A DNA stretch of 64,000 nt from Heterobilharzia americana (lineage: Eukaryota; Platyhelminthes; Trematoda; Strigeidida; Schistosomatidae): the NCBI GenBank assembly GCA_944470555.2, contig OX104134.1, forward strand, positions 104,216,701-104,280,700, written 5' to 3'. Of this stretch, positions 36,801 through 51,800 are shown one piece after another. The translations under genes were made by a program, and so were the position numbers. The notes below the pieces were generated by a model. The model ran no database searches. It was not told where the DNA came from and saw only the letters and a program-made list of their open reading frames with translations. Within the stretch, counting starts at the first letter, position 1. Each line of letters opens with the position of its first letter.

Positions 36801-39800
36801 ACCAATATGCATGGCTGTTACTTCTAACTGTATTGATTTTTACGATTCTAGTTAAAGTTGTTCAACACAATGCAAAGTGTTTCTTGCTCACTTCATATGC
36901 TAGTTGTCAAACCTGACTGCACTCAGTGAGGACTAGTCAAAAGATGGTTGCAATTTGCAGTTAAGCCAGCCAATCTACAGAAACAGCCAGCTAGTTCTGC
37001 AGTGGGAAACTAAATTAACCTAAATATCTTCTTGTGAACTGTTATTTTCATTAAAATTTAGCTTTCATGTGTTATTTATCCACTGGATGTGTTTGAAACT
37101 ATATTTCTATAAAACATTTAAAAATGTTAAACTGTTGGTGGTTCTAATAATTAAACTTACCTGAAGCTGGGATTTATACACTTTCAATCGATTAATTAAG
37201 CAATCATTACCAGGCTCCAAGGATTTATATTTAATATTCTCGTCCAATTCTCTAATTAGATTATTTGTACTTTTTATATGCGCTTTCCATTTATCGGCTA
37301 ATACAAGCATATCACTATCAAAGTGTTCATTGTTCAGACAATTTTCAAAGTCATTTTCAATGTTCAATAGACTACTGTCAATTTCTGCAACACGTTCTTC
37401 AATTGTACGTAGTTGATTGACAAGACTTTTTAGATAGGCTGTTGTTGAATTGATCTATGTAAAATTGATGAAAAAATATATATTTCTTTATCATTTCAAA
37501 ATGAAAAGGTTATCCATCAACTTACTTGATTTATGAATTACTCACTGAGTACAGGTTTTCTGATTAATATGCTTTTTATTCTGTATTACACTGCAAACAA
37601 TTGACAATTAGGCAACCGATCGATCAGCTAATAGATAGTTTTTCTATAACAGTGGTTTGAAAACTTTTGGTTTTTTGATTATACAGTCTTGCTGAAGTTG
37701 TAGCACTTTTTAAAATGATCCCAATTTTACATAAAGATTTTGATATCAATATGAAAAAATGAATTTATCGGTACACAGATGTTTAAAGATACACAGCCGA
37801 CAAATACGTACTCCTTGTAAAATATGTGGCATACATTAATAGGTTGTTCAGCAAGTCAAACATCATTCTAAGTGATCGTCAACTTCATTCATTTGGATTG
37901 AGATGAACTATACATTAGATGACAATTTCAACTCGTCCGGCGACATCATTTGTCAGTGGGTAACGTGTATAAATTTTCCACAAATGAATTGAATAGAAGG
38001 CTTGAGTGGAATTTTACACAGTTTATACAATAATTCCTGGCTGAAATGTGGCTGGCACTGAACGGTCAAATTCTAAATAGTGTCTGATGCCTAATGATCA
38101 GGCTTTCCATTGTGATTTTCAACCCAGACAGCATGATGAAATCTGCATTGCCTTCGCTGTTGATTGTGTACTGTTGACTGCTCGGAGGTCCTTCACTAAA
38201 GTTCAAACCTCCTATGGGGAACCATTATTCTTCAGAGTTGCAAATATGCCTTAGCTATGGGTAGCAATTAACTTAAAACCTGAGTTCAAGGCTTTTCACT
38301 GGTCGCCTATATCAATAAAACACCAAACCTGAAGCTTCCTGACAAACTGTTAACCATACATTCACATATTTTTCACGAGAGGACAAGTTACTACACACTA
38401 ATTACTGGCTTCGAATGGATTTCGAATAAGAAACCACGAACTTGGGGGGCAAGTGAATAAGAAGTGAAGTCAGCCCCTGTCGATGACGTTGAATTGTTGG
38501 CCTGTTCATAACGTAGGCCAATTGAAGCTGAGAAAATCCCGGTGGTCGAATGGTAAGTAACTTGATATCAACTCTGAACGTTTACAGCTTGTTCCTATGT
38601 GGAACACAGTGTACCTACTGTCAATGAGTTACAGAATGTGATTTAAAATCTGCATGGTACTTTTATTATCAGATCAAGTCTATACAACATTTTCTTTCTA
38701 GCAAGACTATCGTTTATACTGCAGAAAACATATGATACTTAACAGATAAACCTACAGTTTTTTATGGTGTGTACTGTTTATAAAAATCCATATAAGTAAT
38801 ATGTGTTCCAATGTCGTTGGTAAAAGCAAACAATAAAAGAATAAGAACTTTTGGATGATAAAAGAGAAGTTTGGAAGTTGAATGATTACTCTGATCACGC
38901 GAGGTTCAAAATGGAAAAACTAGAACCATAAGAAGCTAAAGAAATCTAAAGACAATTCATTTCGAATGTAGAATTACGATACCGCTAATAGGAACCTCCT
39001 TGATGTAAGGGTTTATTACCTTTCTAATACTCAGTAAAATTCATACTGAACGGTCTTGTAGGTCCTCAGAAGTCTTGCTTTCTACTCATTCTTTTGATTT
39101 TGTTTTAAAATACCAAATTACCCTAAGTATACTTGAAAATACTAACGATTGAGTAAGGGGCTGGAAATTAGCACCTCTAGTCACTTGATTGGGGACATGC
39201 CAATATGAAAAGTAGGGCGAATACAAAGATTTAAATAATGTAGGCAATCATAACCTCAGAACATCAGCTAACTGTAGACTAGTAGTTGTTAAACGATTTA
39301 GACTCTTATGGAAGACCTTATAGAGTTTTGACGAGAGCATGTTTCTTATTTTACACCCAACATATGTGACGCTGCATATGGAGTATCAAAGTCAAACAGT
39401 GAGTCCAAGTTTCAAATATGAAGCTGGCATATCAGACCTGATTTACAGAGCAGGCATCAAGATGATGAAAGGGTTCACCAGCTTTTCCTAAGAAAAAAGA
39501 CTGGATCGATTAGGTGACCCACTTTAACGCATCGTGTTTTGTATAATGATCTGCATTCTAACTTATTTATTTATGTTGGGGGTTATCATTGAAAAGCTCA
39601 TAAGCCACAATCAAATCGTCCTGTTTAGAAGTACGTTTCTCGTGCAGAGATGGGAACCACTGATACTGTCCACTGAAATACTTTCAAAGATTGAATCTCT
39701 TCAATACTGTCCATCGTAAAGATTAATACAGATCATTGGTCTACTGTCCTTATTCCTGCAAAACTAAGACTGGGTTTTACAAGTGCATCTTCCTTTGGAA

Positions 39801-42800
39801 ATTAATTTAGTGTCAACTATACTTAATATACCTTGAATAATTAGCTTGAAATCAGATAGATAAATACTTGTCAACAAACTAATAACGTTCTTCTTTCTGT
39901 CAAGACGAAGAACGCGGAAACCCTAGATCTAATTTACCATCTGCACTAAGGTGACTAGACTTGCTAGTATGACTTTCCTAGTTACACCAGATTTCTGTGT
40001 TATCGTGCTTACACAGTTGTTCACGTTAATAATAAAAGGCCTGCATGATGACTCCTCAACTCGGCGGAAAAACTAGTTTGATTAAAATCCTTTCGCACTG
40101 TTGAACCTACAATTAGCACCACAGACTTTATCTACTTGGTGACTAACAGTGGAATCTAATACGCGACTTTTGTCCTGCCAGGAACTCGTCAGCTGGATAT
40201 ACCTGCACCCTAGTGAGTGGTGTCTTTCTAACTGAGACTTTAACGCACTAACCGCAGCTTCGAACGCCAAGGCGTTATCCGCTGGGTCACTACAATATAA
40301 TAAGTATCCGGGCAGAATAGGGGCCTCTGCATAGCAGCCAACATAGATCAAGCGATTCAACTCAGTAAAGCGTCGATAAACAACACCACAGGTATTTGTA
40401 GCTGCTGATAAAAAGAAAATTTTAAAATTGTCATAAACACCTCTCGCCCGAGATATCAAGGCTCTCAAAGAATTGCTTGTTGAAAGCAAAACGTTGAAAA
40501 AAAGCAAAATCATTCTTTAAGTTCTTATTCTCAATATTGACTGTACCCATATCTCTGTTGTGCAGTGATTGATGGGAATGAAAACGATGACCACTAAATT
40601 GCAGTCTCAATTACAGAGACCGACCAGTACCCAGCAGAACGAAATGCCAATAGTGGATTCTACACATGGACACTATCACACATCCATTGTGTATCCAGCT
40701 TAGTTGTAAGGGTTTTAAAAAATACTGAATATTGAGACTGTAGAAGAGTGCTTACCTCAAATTTAACTAATGTCAATTCTGTCTTGTACTTTTCCAATTC
40801 CTTCAGAATTACAGTACCCATAACACGTGATTCGTTTAGAGAACTAGCCAATTTGTTTAGGCGTTCCTCATCATCAATTGTGTGCTCTCGTGACAGTCTA
40901 TCAATTGCCTAGAAATTGGAAAAATGGAGATGGGATTGCTTAATTGACAAAAAGATTTAGAGAAACAATAAATTGAAAAACAGATTACCCTAGTTAGTGG
41001 AAGCGTAATACAGCTGCCTGGGTAAATAGAGTTTTGATACTTAAAATACACTGTGATTGATATCGAAAAGTAAGGACACTCAGTAACAGTCATATCACTG
41101 GCTAAATAAAAAATTCGCTTGACCTTGTGTAATAAAAAGAATTGGAGAAGTTCTTCTGTTACTAAGTGTTTATTGGCTTTTAGCACCTAACACCGAAATG
41201 TTGTGGCCAGAGTGCTGAGCATTAAGAACTAAACCAACCACACGGGATACCTACCACTGAACATTACAGTTCTACAAAGAAGCATTCATGGACTGAATGG
41301 CTTTCCAACGGAGACTTTAATCTCACAACTGGCTTGAAATCTCCGACAGGACGATAGTTTCCTCATCATTTTAGACATACCTTACTGGTAAGTACTAAAC
41401 AGGGTCTCTTGGTGATTGACTTACAACACTTAACACTATATGACTTCATGCAACTCATAAATCTTTCTGTCTAACTGTAAGCTGTTGAAAACGAACGTGG
41501 AAATCATGCAAACAACAGTCGCACTTTATAACTCCATCAGATTATCCATTAGTTAGAGGAATGCACCTCTTCTCCAATCCTTATCACTAGGCCACCGTAA
41601 TACCCACAGTATTCATGCCCACTATATTTTCACTCTTTCGATTACGCCTCTGATTTCTTTCGCTAATGACAGAGGACTGTAAACGTAAATTTCAAGGTTC
41701 GGTCCTTATATATTTCATAGGTTAGTGAAAAAAGTCCAACTCACCTCCAAATCATCCGTAATCTCATTGAGATCAACATAATTGCTACTTTTAACTCGTT
41801 CATTAACTATACGGACTGTTTCAAACCATCGTTTTTCACTGTTTAACAAGGCTATAAAAATAAATATGGGAATAATTGACAATTTTAAAAAATATATGAA
41901 CGAATTCAATTCTAGCTTGCAAATTACTCCTAAGATTATTTTGTCGCTTCAATATCCACTGAAGTTTAATAAAAAGAATGTAATGAAATTAATTTAATCT
42001 GTGATATGACATTCTAGTTGTACTTTTGACTTTGTTTAATTGAAGTAACATTTGTAGAAAAACCAAATATAAAGAAACTAATAATAAAGCGGGACAATTC
42101 ATAGGTGTATATATTTCTGAATGCCATGAGAGAATAAGGCATGCTTACGTAACACACAAAACAAGAATACTGTGTGTTTTAAACTTCTTTCCCGTAGCAG
42201 CAGTTCATGTCGACACTTTTACTGTCGTTTGTTATTGTGCCATATTTTAGACTTTTAGAAAAAAATACTCAGCACCCATCTTGATGCTACCCTTTCTACC
42301 AACAACTCTTCAAGCTTCAGTTTTTCTTTGGTCAGGCTGTTGATTCAAAACTTTGTTTTCTTTCAAGTTTATAGTTCCTATTCGTCTTTTCTGCAGATCA
42401 GAAATGTAACTACTACCAAAGATTATTCTTGAAATCTCACTGCTATCATATAGGTTTGCATTAAAAGCATGAAGTTTAAAGAAAGATGTTTTCTAACAAA
42501 ACCTGATTTTTATACATCCAATGTCAAATATTCCTTGTAAAGCTCCGCATTTTTATATGACTTTCACACCTTCAGGTTACTGATCGAATATAATCTGTGA
42601 AAGTAATCGCCTTCGATGGAAATTTTTTCTCTCTCTTTAATGAACGTAAACAACGTCTTTCACTTAGAGGAATTTCGCTTCTTCAGTCAGCAGATAAATA
42701 CAGTTCATTCAGCAGTTAGTTACCATGGCGAAGAACGCTAGGGTTATTTACTGTTTTAGAAGCTGTTGCAGTGTTCCTGAATTCTATCAGCTCTTACATA

Positions 42801-45800
42801 ATAACAACTGACTGTTGCAAAATAATGTATTTTTTATGTGACATTCAGGTTGATGACTTTGATCTTACTATTTGATCAATGTTTATCAACATGTAAAACG
42901 AGCACAATAACAAAGTCTTGAGTAGGATTTATTTCTGTGGTTGTAATGATGTCAATAAAAAGACATGAAAACAGCCTTTAAAGTACTACATAAAAGTGGT
43001 CAGAGCAGAGTGCTTAAATTTATTGAAGCTCTTGCCATCCGTAAATTTAAACCCCCTTTATGTATACAAAAACAATTTGTACTCACGTTGAATCTACCTT
43101 GGTAGTATTGATTTTAATTTTCATACCAAGAATAAGGTTTTCCTTTTCTATCCCTTCCTATTCCTATGTTTCCCACTAACTTCATTGACCTTTTCGTAAA
43201 TTTTCATATAAATAGTTCGACAAGTCCATGTGTGATCAGATTGTTCGAAATGTATAGCGCTAATACATCACATGTTTCAGATAATCTTCGTCTTCTCATT
43301 ACGCTGTTTAAATTTATCAAAGGGACCAGTTGCTTTAAAAGTTTGTGTGTTTGACTATGAGTGACCTCAGACACAAACCGACAAAGTAAACTTTACATAT
43401 TTATAATGCACACTGACTGGTCATTGTAGAGTACACAATTTACTGTTGTCTAGTCCTGATTGCTAATCAGATTCCATCAGTCATTTTTGCTGTGTGGCTA
43501 TCAAGCTAGAAGACTCGTCATCACATTTGTCGGGAGGAAACCCTACACCCACGTTTTGTGCTTGTTAGCAGTCTTCAGCATCCAACTAATATAGTTGCGA
43601 TATCTTTCATTTGTTTCAATGGATTATTTTTAGTAATTTTTTTCCTTTCCTCATAAAAACATGTATAGATGTGAGATCTGCAACCTAGTTTTGAACTACT
43701 GTGTTTCAGTTAATCAACTACTCCATTCATTCAAGGAACAATTTTTCCACAATATCTCAGGCTGAGTGGAAAGTGGTCCATTGTGCATTCCCTGGCAATA
43801 AATGTTCTCAAATTATTTAGTGAGTCATGCCAAGCATGAGCTGTACTCCCAAACAAAAATGACAAATTAAATGCCATTATTTTGACAGGAAAGATACTTT
43901 CTTCCCAGAAAGTCTCATCACCACATCTGCACTTATTCCAGGTGCTTTTTAAATATTACTGCGCTTTGGTTAGGATGGTGATTAAAGTGACCTCTTGAAA
44001 CAACCAGTGTAGCAAAAACGTACTAAATCTAGCCTGTAATTATCTAATAACGCTTTCAGTAGATACTCAATGAAAGAATATGTGTCCAGCATATCATTCC
44101 ATTCTCATAGAGCAGGTTAGATTTGTTGATTACCTCGGGAAGTCAGTTATTTGTATGCATCACAAACAAATTCGGTAATGATCTAAAATTAAATATCTAC
44201 GGTTAATACACTGTACAGAATTGAAAAACAGAGCCGTACTGGGATTTACAGGTCATTCATTCGAGGTGTTTACATCAAAATCATAAAATGAAGAGATATT
44301 GTTAAAGATATTTGAAATACTTCAGTAATGTGACAGAAATTTACAGTCATTTACATTCATTCATTACTTGTTGAAGTGGGTTAAAGTGCCTATCTGACTG
44401 ACTGTAGACAGTAAAGTTGAGTAATAATTAATGTGGCTACAAAAGTCATGACGTTGACCATTGACAAAAGTTTCAACAAAAGGTAAATTGAGTTTTCTGA
44501 AGGGTGTTTACAGCAAGGAGGTTACGTGAACTAGGTCGCAATCGTTAGGTGGTTTCAGGGCAAAGTTATCAATAAACCGGATTATTTTCTTCATTCCTAA
44601 TTCTCTTCATTGCCTCATTTGCTCAATGCCACTGACATAGTAAGTACAAAAGCTTCCATTGTCATTTATGATCAAAAAACGTTCCGATGGGCTTAGAAAC
44701 TTCCATATGTTAAGTAGTGTATTTCTTAACATAAATCATTCTTTTAATAATCTTCAATAACACTAAGTATGCGCTGGTGATACAAAAGTGGCAGTATACT
44801 ACAGGACTTGTGACCTCTCCCTGTATAGTGAGAACTACTCACAGTGTAAGAAATGACAAGACTGGGATGCAGGATAGAATGTGTATTATGACATCTTGTA
44901 CAGTACTGTTGAAATATTGTACACTTTCCATTAAAATGGTCATTTGCACAATATTTTTCATTTCTTCTTCTTCCTCCATCTCGACTTGATCTTAATACAT
45001 CCAGGTTATCCCTTACGTTCTTATGAGCAGAATATTTACCCATCATTGTCTATGGTTTCTGTCGACCTCTTAATATATACTACTTATTTCCATTCTTGTC
45101 AGTAGCACCCACCAAAATAGGAGTGCATATCAGTAGTATATATAGGAAGATCGAAAGTGATAACGATCGATTGATGAGTTTTCGGAGAAAAAGAAAAGAC
45201 AATATTTAGTGGAAATACGAAGAATAAAAGGTGTGGAATGAGATTCAGAACGAAAAAAAATTCAATTTTTTTTGAATGCACGATGATTGTCAACGAAACA
45301 AAAGTCTTTAGCATGTTAGACATACACTGATAACTGTTTCTTTCTGAGCACATAAGTTCAGTTGGAATTGTTTAATGGCTAATGCTTCGGCAAAATGCAA
45401 CAATTTCGAATTCATCTGTTGATTAGTCATTTTTAACAATTTCTGAATATCGACTTCATGTCGACTATGAATCAGGTGATTAGTGATAGCGCTGTTGAAA
45501 ACTCTTCTAACTCTCAGCTACAAATTTCTTGGAATATCCCCAAACACGTGATCAAAACCCCTTCTTTCTGTTTGGGAAATGTATTTGCTTCGGCATGTAC
45601 ATGTGACTTGGTAAACGTCTTCGGTTCATTCTTTCCCCCAATGAACAGCCTTTCAAAATGCACCCAATGAAAGCGGTTGTAGATACTACAGAAGTACTCT
45701 TAACTGTTCAGTGATCAATCAAACAGACTGATGTAAAAAATGATGCTTATATTAAACTACTCATCCAGTCGTATATTAGCGAGACCGCTTCTCCAGGTGA

Positions 45801-48800
45801 GGTAAATGTAGTAATGCGAGTTTAAGAAAAAAGTAGGTTGTGACAGTAGTATAGAAATCATACTTTTAAAATCATCTAAATGATACACTGCCGCCATTAG
45901 TCGTTCTCTTTCAGCTGCTACAGCAGACTCTAAATCAGCAAAATGTGCTTTCGTTAACAAGGCATCTGTATCCAGAATCGATTGACCTGCCAGGTTGACT
46001 GCATGACACGTATCGATTGCAGCCAAAACTGGTCGATTCTCAGTGATTTTGTCACCAATCAACTAGAAAAGTAAGAAAAACGGATAATATCATTTATGAA
46101 AGTTGCTGTAATTGTTCAATTCAAAAAGATTACTGCATTCAGTGATAAAATACCTTACATGGATGGCAGATAACCTTTAATTTCACGTTGACACAGCTTT
46201 ATTTACCTTCAAATGAGCGACTATCAAGAAAGTAAACATGAATGCAAAAGAATTTTCAGAGTATTTAAACTGTTACTCTTTTTTCTCTTGATGACTCGGG
46301 GAAGAGGCGTCAACCCTTTGCAATATTGGGTGTCTTTTTGTCTGATAACTAATTGTTTTTAGCAATATTACCTTGATTTCATCTTTTTGCATAAACGATA
46401 GTTTCTACATGTGGTTACTCAAAGTTATTTCTTCCTTGATCTAGGGTTTTGGCTAGTATACGTTTCAATACCAGGCTAGACATCATCATCAATAGGGAGT
46501 GAAAGCTTCACAAGGAAGTGAAGCAACTAGGCTGTACATGTATATTTACAATTTGTTACTTTGAATGAGGACCTAAGCAACTCAGAGAATACGTCAGTCT
46601 ACTCAAGGTAGCTACTTTCGCGATAAATAAAGAGAACATATACTTTTTCAGTTGCCCCAGCAGTCGGCGCCCTCTATATTTAGTTGGGACTTGAAGACAA
46701 TCAGTATTCGACAGTTAAGTGAACTATGAAAATTAAGAACTTCAGGCACTGTCATGATACTTCCCTGACTGATACTCAATGATATGTATAACCTCCATCG
46801 AGATCAGAATTTCCCTCATTTAACTTTGGTTACCGTCTTCATAAACCGTTAAACACGGATATCATAGTTAGTTGATCTGAAATAGACATGTGTCAGTCAC
46901 ATACTTTATCAAGTGAAATCAAAAGCATTTTATTTCCAAAACTATCACATAGCTATCACAGCTTTAAGATGCATTGTACAGCTGACGAACGTAATGTCAC
47001 ATATACATATATACACTATTTCAAGGAAGAACGGGATGCAAGAAGTAAGATGGAACATAAAGGCTACTTATTCTCAGTCTCAGCTAGCCATAACATCAGA
47101 GTTCTTTCTCATAAGGAAGAAAAGCTACAAAGACGCCTAAAATGAGTTATTTTTCTTATTCACTTCTGAAAAGATATTAGTTCTCAGTTAAAACCACTCA
47201 ATTCCTTAAGAGTAACAACTAAAACAACAATCTACGCTCAGTTGTTGGTGAATTGAAAGAGGATAAATAATAAATAAACGTAAAACTTGAGCAGTTTCTC
47301 AAAGCTGCCGACATTAAATTGTCATCGAAATGTTATACAGTAAGTAATATTATTTCAGAATGTAAGATACCCAAAAGACTGGTAATAATGTGAATAGGGA
47401 ATTGTCTGAAGTTCCAGTAGGAGACTTTAACCAGCAATACAATTGAAGATTTGAACGAAAAGTAATCATTATTGAATTGAAATTAACATAAAGGTAAGTT
47501 AATGAAGCCGTTGAATCTACAGAGTGACGAACATTAGTGAATGGAAAGGTCAGTAGAGTAGCCTTCATGGCTTCAAACTGAGACAAGATTACTGTTGAAT
47601 TGTTTCAGCCGCTAAAAAATAATGACTTCGATGCCAATTCGTAAAATAGATAACCCACAATAGATGTTTCTCAAGAAATTCTCTTTTCTTTTTGGCTGAG
47701 ACAAGCTGACTGACTTGGCTGACAGACATCAAAGCTCTTCATCAACTCAGGTGTTATTTACTGTGAATAAATCCTTTTTTGAACAGATCCATAATCTAGT
47801 TTTTTGAACACTGACTTCAAAATAATGCTCCTGTCGAAGTAAAATTCGACTATATCAGAAGTTCTTCTATTTGACTTATTTTGTAAGTTTACTTTTGGCA
47901 ACAATTAACACTGAGGGTTACGAATCATGGAATTACATAAGACTTCAAGTAATGGTTCCACTACAAATTTAATTCATGCAATATTTGTCTTTTAAAACAG
48001 TTTGTCATCAAAAGAAAGCAGTGATTCTTGGAAAACTGCCAGGAAAAAAACTTTTAATCACTGAACTCATAATTCAAGTGGTGCCAATTCACAAATAAGT
48101 GTGTGAGCTCATTTAGTAGTTTATATATTATTATCATTATTCAGAATTTAGAGTTGTGAATGATGTTTACTTCAAATTATGATCGTGGCACCGATTAAGA
48201 TAGCTGCAGTCAGGTTCTGCAGAACCACTAAAATCCATGCCATCTGAAGTCTTCTGTACACACTGCTAAACAGTCTCCAAGTAGAACTAAATAGCTATCC
48301 ACTGTTTCTCGACTTTCAGTAGTTGCTACTTTAAGGCAAAAGCCATTTTTAAACGAATCATTTCTTCGCAATTCACTTGGTCAAACCTAGTCCCATGAAG
48401 CATATCGAGGAGTAGAAAGGTCAAAGATAAAGGATGGAATGATGAGGAGATGAGCTTTATAAGCAAACATCATAGTTCATGGTTTAGTATAGATATGGGC
48501 AGTGTGGAAGATAACCAAGGTGACCTGCTGATGAACCTGATGAGTAGTCATCATCTCATTAACTATTTTCCCCCTAGGCAGACCTAGTTTTCAAGTGTTG
48601 GGAGGCCATGAAATGTGCCACGGTGAATGTATACTGTATCATTCCGCCAGAATTTTCAGAAAATCGATGTCATCCACGAATTTCATTTTCACCTATTCAT
48701 GAAATTGAACCGATATCGTGAATAAAAAATTATTACGTGTAAAAATTTGAAAATTCATGCTGTCAACTTAGTGGCCTAGTGAACACTATTAAGATGGAGA

Positions 48801-51800
48801 GATCTAATTTTTCCGACTTAGAATGTGGGACGCTGTTGAAGAAGGCATAGGTTGAACTGAACCACTAGGAAAGCATACCTCTTTCTCTCACTTGTTTTTC
48901 ACATTAACGTGCATCTAAACTTTTTATCACTTATTCACAGTTTAATAATAATCGGTTTTTGAAAACGAGAATCCAGTCTACTATGAGTTTAACCCAATAT
49001 CTTATACTTGAGAGACAGAAACACCACAATTTTTGTTTCTGATATATGAATCTCTCTTCTTTCACTACAAGTATTGGTTTTCAGTAGGACTAGCTATCTC
49101 TCCATAGTTGATATTCGGTGTTGATCAAAGACTAAAGCAGAATTACACAGACACTGGAGACATTGGAGTATTTCAATGCATTTTGAAACAAGAAATGCTC
49201 AGTATATAACATCAATCTTGTGTCTCTCAATTTACTCTTCTGAAATAAGAACAAAAAAGAGGTAATGCTGAGAACCTGGCAGAGCATCGATTGCATAGAT
49301 TGAAGATAACTAAAAATAAATGAATTTTCTTAAATTTTAGTTGATTTTTTCGCTTCCTCTGAATTGCAACAGGAATAAAACATTTCTGGCTCCAGACAAG
49401 TATGGAATGTGCGAGTATAACGTGTGCACTGTGGTAGAATATAACTTCATTTCAGTCAGTTTATTAGATGTGTCACATAGTGGAATAGTATTATTTACTG
49501 CTTTAGGTTTCGGATACAATTTGCTGGTCACAGTCAGATCAAGTTAACCACACAACTTTGAGACATTTCTTTGTACAGTCCTAATTTTCTCGCCCCTTTG
49601 TGACATGTGTAATAAGACTTTCCATATATTCGGGACAGGTGCTAAGTCGTTCCAGTCGCATGCATCTGGTGTTGATTCGATAAACAACGATTCAGTTGTC
49701 ATTCTCTCCCTCCACTCCGCTATGTTAGTTGTAAAGAATGTCACCCTGTCTCATCCTATGGTGTGCTTGTGTGTAATACACCCATAACCGAACATTTTTC
49801 TAAATTCTTTATATTACTAGGTATATACCGATTTTGATCTAGCTAGGTTTTTGTGCTCACATGACCGAATTGAACCTAGTAGACTACTTTGATCGCGCAA
49901 TCACTGCAAGGGAATTGGCAAACTAAATTATTCTGCCTTATTGGACCAGTAGGATCTTTCGACCTACAAAGCTCATTTCTAAGTGGGCTTGTATATTTAA
50001 ATGGCACTCTAATCACAGCCAGCCTTATTGGAAATTCTGCGAAATGTCTCTGAGGTACCTTCTTTGTCTGGTGATACTGTAGGGATTTTGAATTCTCTCT
50101 TCGCAGTATTACCACTATTATTTTTAACATCAATATTACTACTAATAACACCTGTGTTACAAATTTTAGTTATATGTTGTTTCAGGAAATTCGGTTAACT
50201 AAATTCCTTCGCCTTATTGCAGCAACAGGATCATTATACCAACAGGGATTTTCTCAATGAGTCTGTATATTAAAATTCAAGTCTAATCCCAGCCTTGGCA
50301 TGACTCTAAAAGCAGTTAGAAATGAGCTCAATAATGACCATAAGCTTACGCTGCGAACGAATTTACCAGCAGAGGAGATCATGGTAGGAGTACAACTACA
50401 CCTAACCTCTCCAATATTCAAATTTCAGAATAAAATACATGAACAAACACAAGGATAGGTGAACTGGATTGCGTTGACTACTGAACTTATGTGTGTAAAG
50501 AAACTATGTATGTGTCTGCATATGGAAGTCATACCCTTGGAGCAGGACTAATTATTTCGACACGCAACCGTGCCCAACTCTTGATAAATACGTCTGCAAA
50601 GATTGGGGATACTGGTTATCCTATGTCAACTACTTCTGTTTGTTTGTTTATTTTATTCTGAAACTTAAATATTGGAGAAGTTAGGCGTAGCTGTACGCCT
50701 AGCATGATCTTCTCTACTGGTAAGTGCGTTCGTAGCTTAATTTTATGGTCACTGTTGAGCTCTTTTCTAACTACTTCCGGTACAGGAATATTATAGCACC
50801 TCAGAAGTCAAATAGATCAACTCAATCCTTTACAAATGAACTGAGTGACACTCTTTAATATTCATATTGTGCTTAAGGATGTAAGCTTTTTTGTTTCTTG
50901 ATTACACAAATACTGGATAATAACCCAGACTAGTTAGGGATTTGATTTGAAAAATCATGATTGTATGTATTCATGACCTACCTTGATGGCATTTTCTAGT
51001 TTCTTCAAATCTGTTGGATCATTTACAGTTGCAAAATGAGATAGACTTTCCTTTGACTGAAGCATCCAGGCTTCTAGTGCGTCAATATCCACGTGTACAG
51101 TATTTGGCGTCGTGATGATAGGCGTAGTCGATAACACTCCTAATGAGTTGATGTTCGCCGTCACCTCATGAGTAGAAGGCGATGACGACGTAATATTATC
51201 GTTGGTATGATTGTTGTTGGTATTCGCTTGTTCAGTTGAGTCATTTTTACATGCCGTATGTTGATCAGCTGACGTTGTTGACGATGACGGTGGATTCGAT
51301 GCTGTTGCTACTGTCCCATTGAATTCTTGATTTCTACCAGTTGCAGATGAACAGTTGGCTTCAGCTAATTTGGCTTTTAAATGATCTCTGTTTGACTTGG
51401 TTAGAGTTTTCACCTCATTCCAGTCATCATGCAGCGATTGAAGACGATTGTTCGTTAGCTATGGTGAATAAAAAGCATTCATTTAGGCGGGATTGAAATG
51501 ACATGCCCAGAATTGAAAGTATTCACCAGTATGTTATAAACCTTTAGACAGAAGCATTTATCCATAATTGATGACTGTTACATGTTATGATGCTCTTTAT
51601 AACCACAGATCTTTCAAATTCTACGTACTTCAGCATAGTACCATTACTTATTTTACATTTACACTGGATAAGAGATATCTCTGAGTGACATAGTTCTTTT
51701 CACCTGCACAGCTTATCCATTTTCAGAATCATAATTCGTTATTCTTCTGTTTTGTAATCAAGTCGGTAATTTAACAACCACGCTGCTATACTAGATAGTA

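Larger units (their letters stand above)
37455..40755 (-). other. intron between exons 10 and 9, containing a SINE
   Basis: 3.3 kb. Apart from the SINE at 40110-40400 I see no recognisable feature. The 143-codon minus-strand ORF at 40082-40513 is a by-product of the SINE. Confidence 0.5.
46063..50981 (-). other. intron between exons 7 and 6 (4.9 kb)
   Basis: The longest intron seen. It contains the Penelope-like fragments at 49.5-50.3 kb. The rest (46063-49540) holds only small ORFs without motifs (46888-47145 plus, 47350-47586 minus). Confidence 0.5.

Noticed and set aside
40082..40513. 143-codon ORF on the minus strand
   Set aside because: It runs through a SINE with ribozyme and tRNA-like parts and the adjoining leader; nothing in it resembles a protein family.
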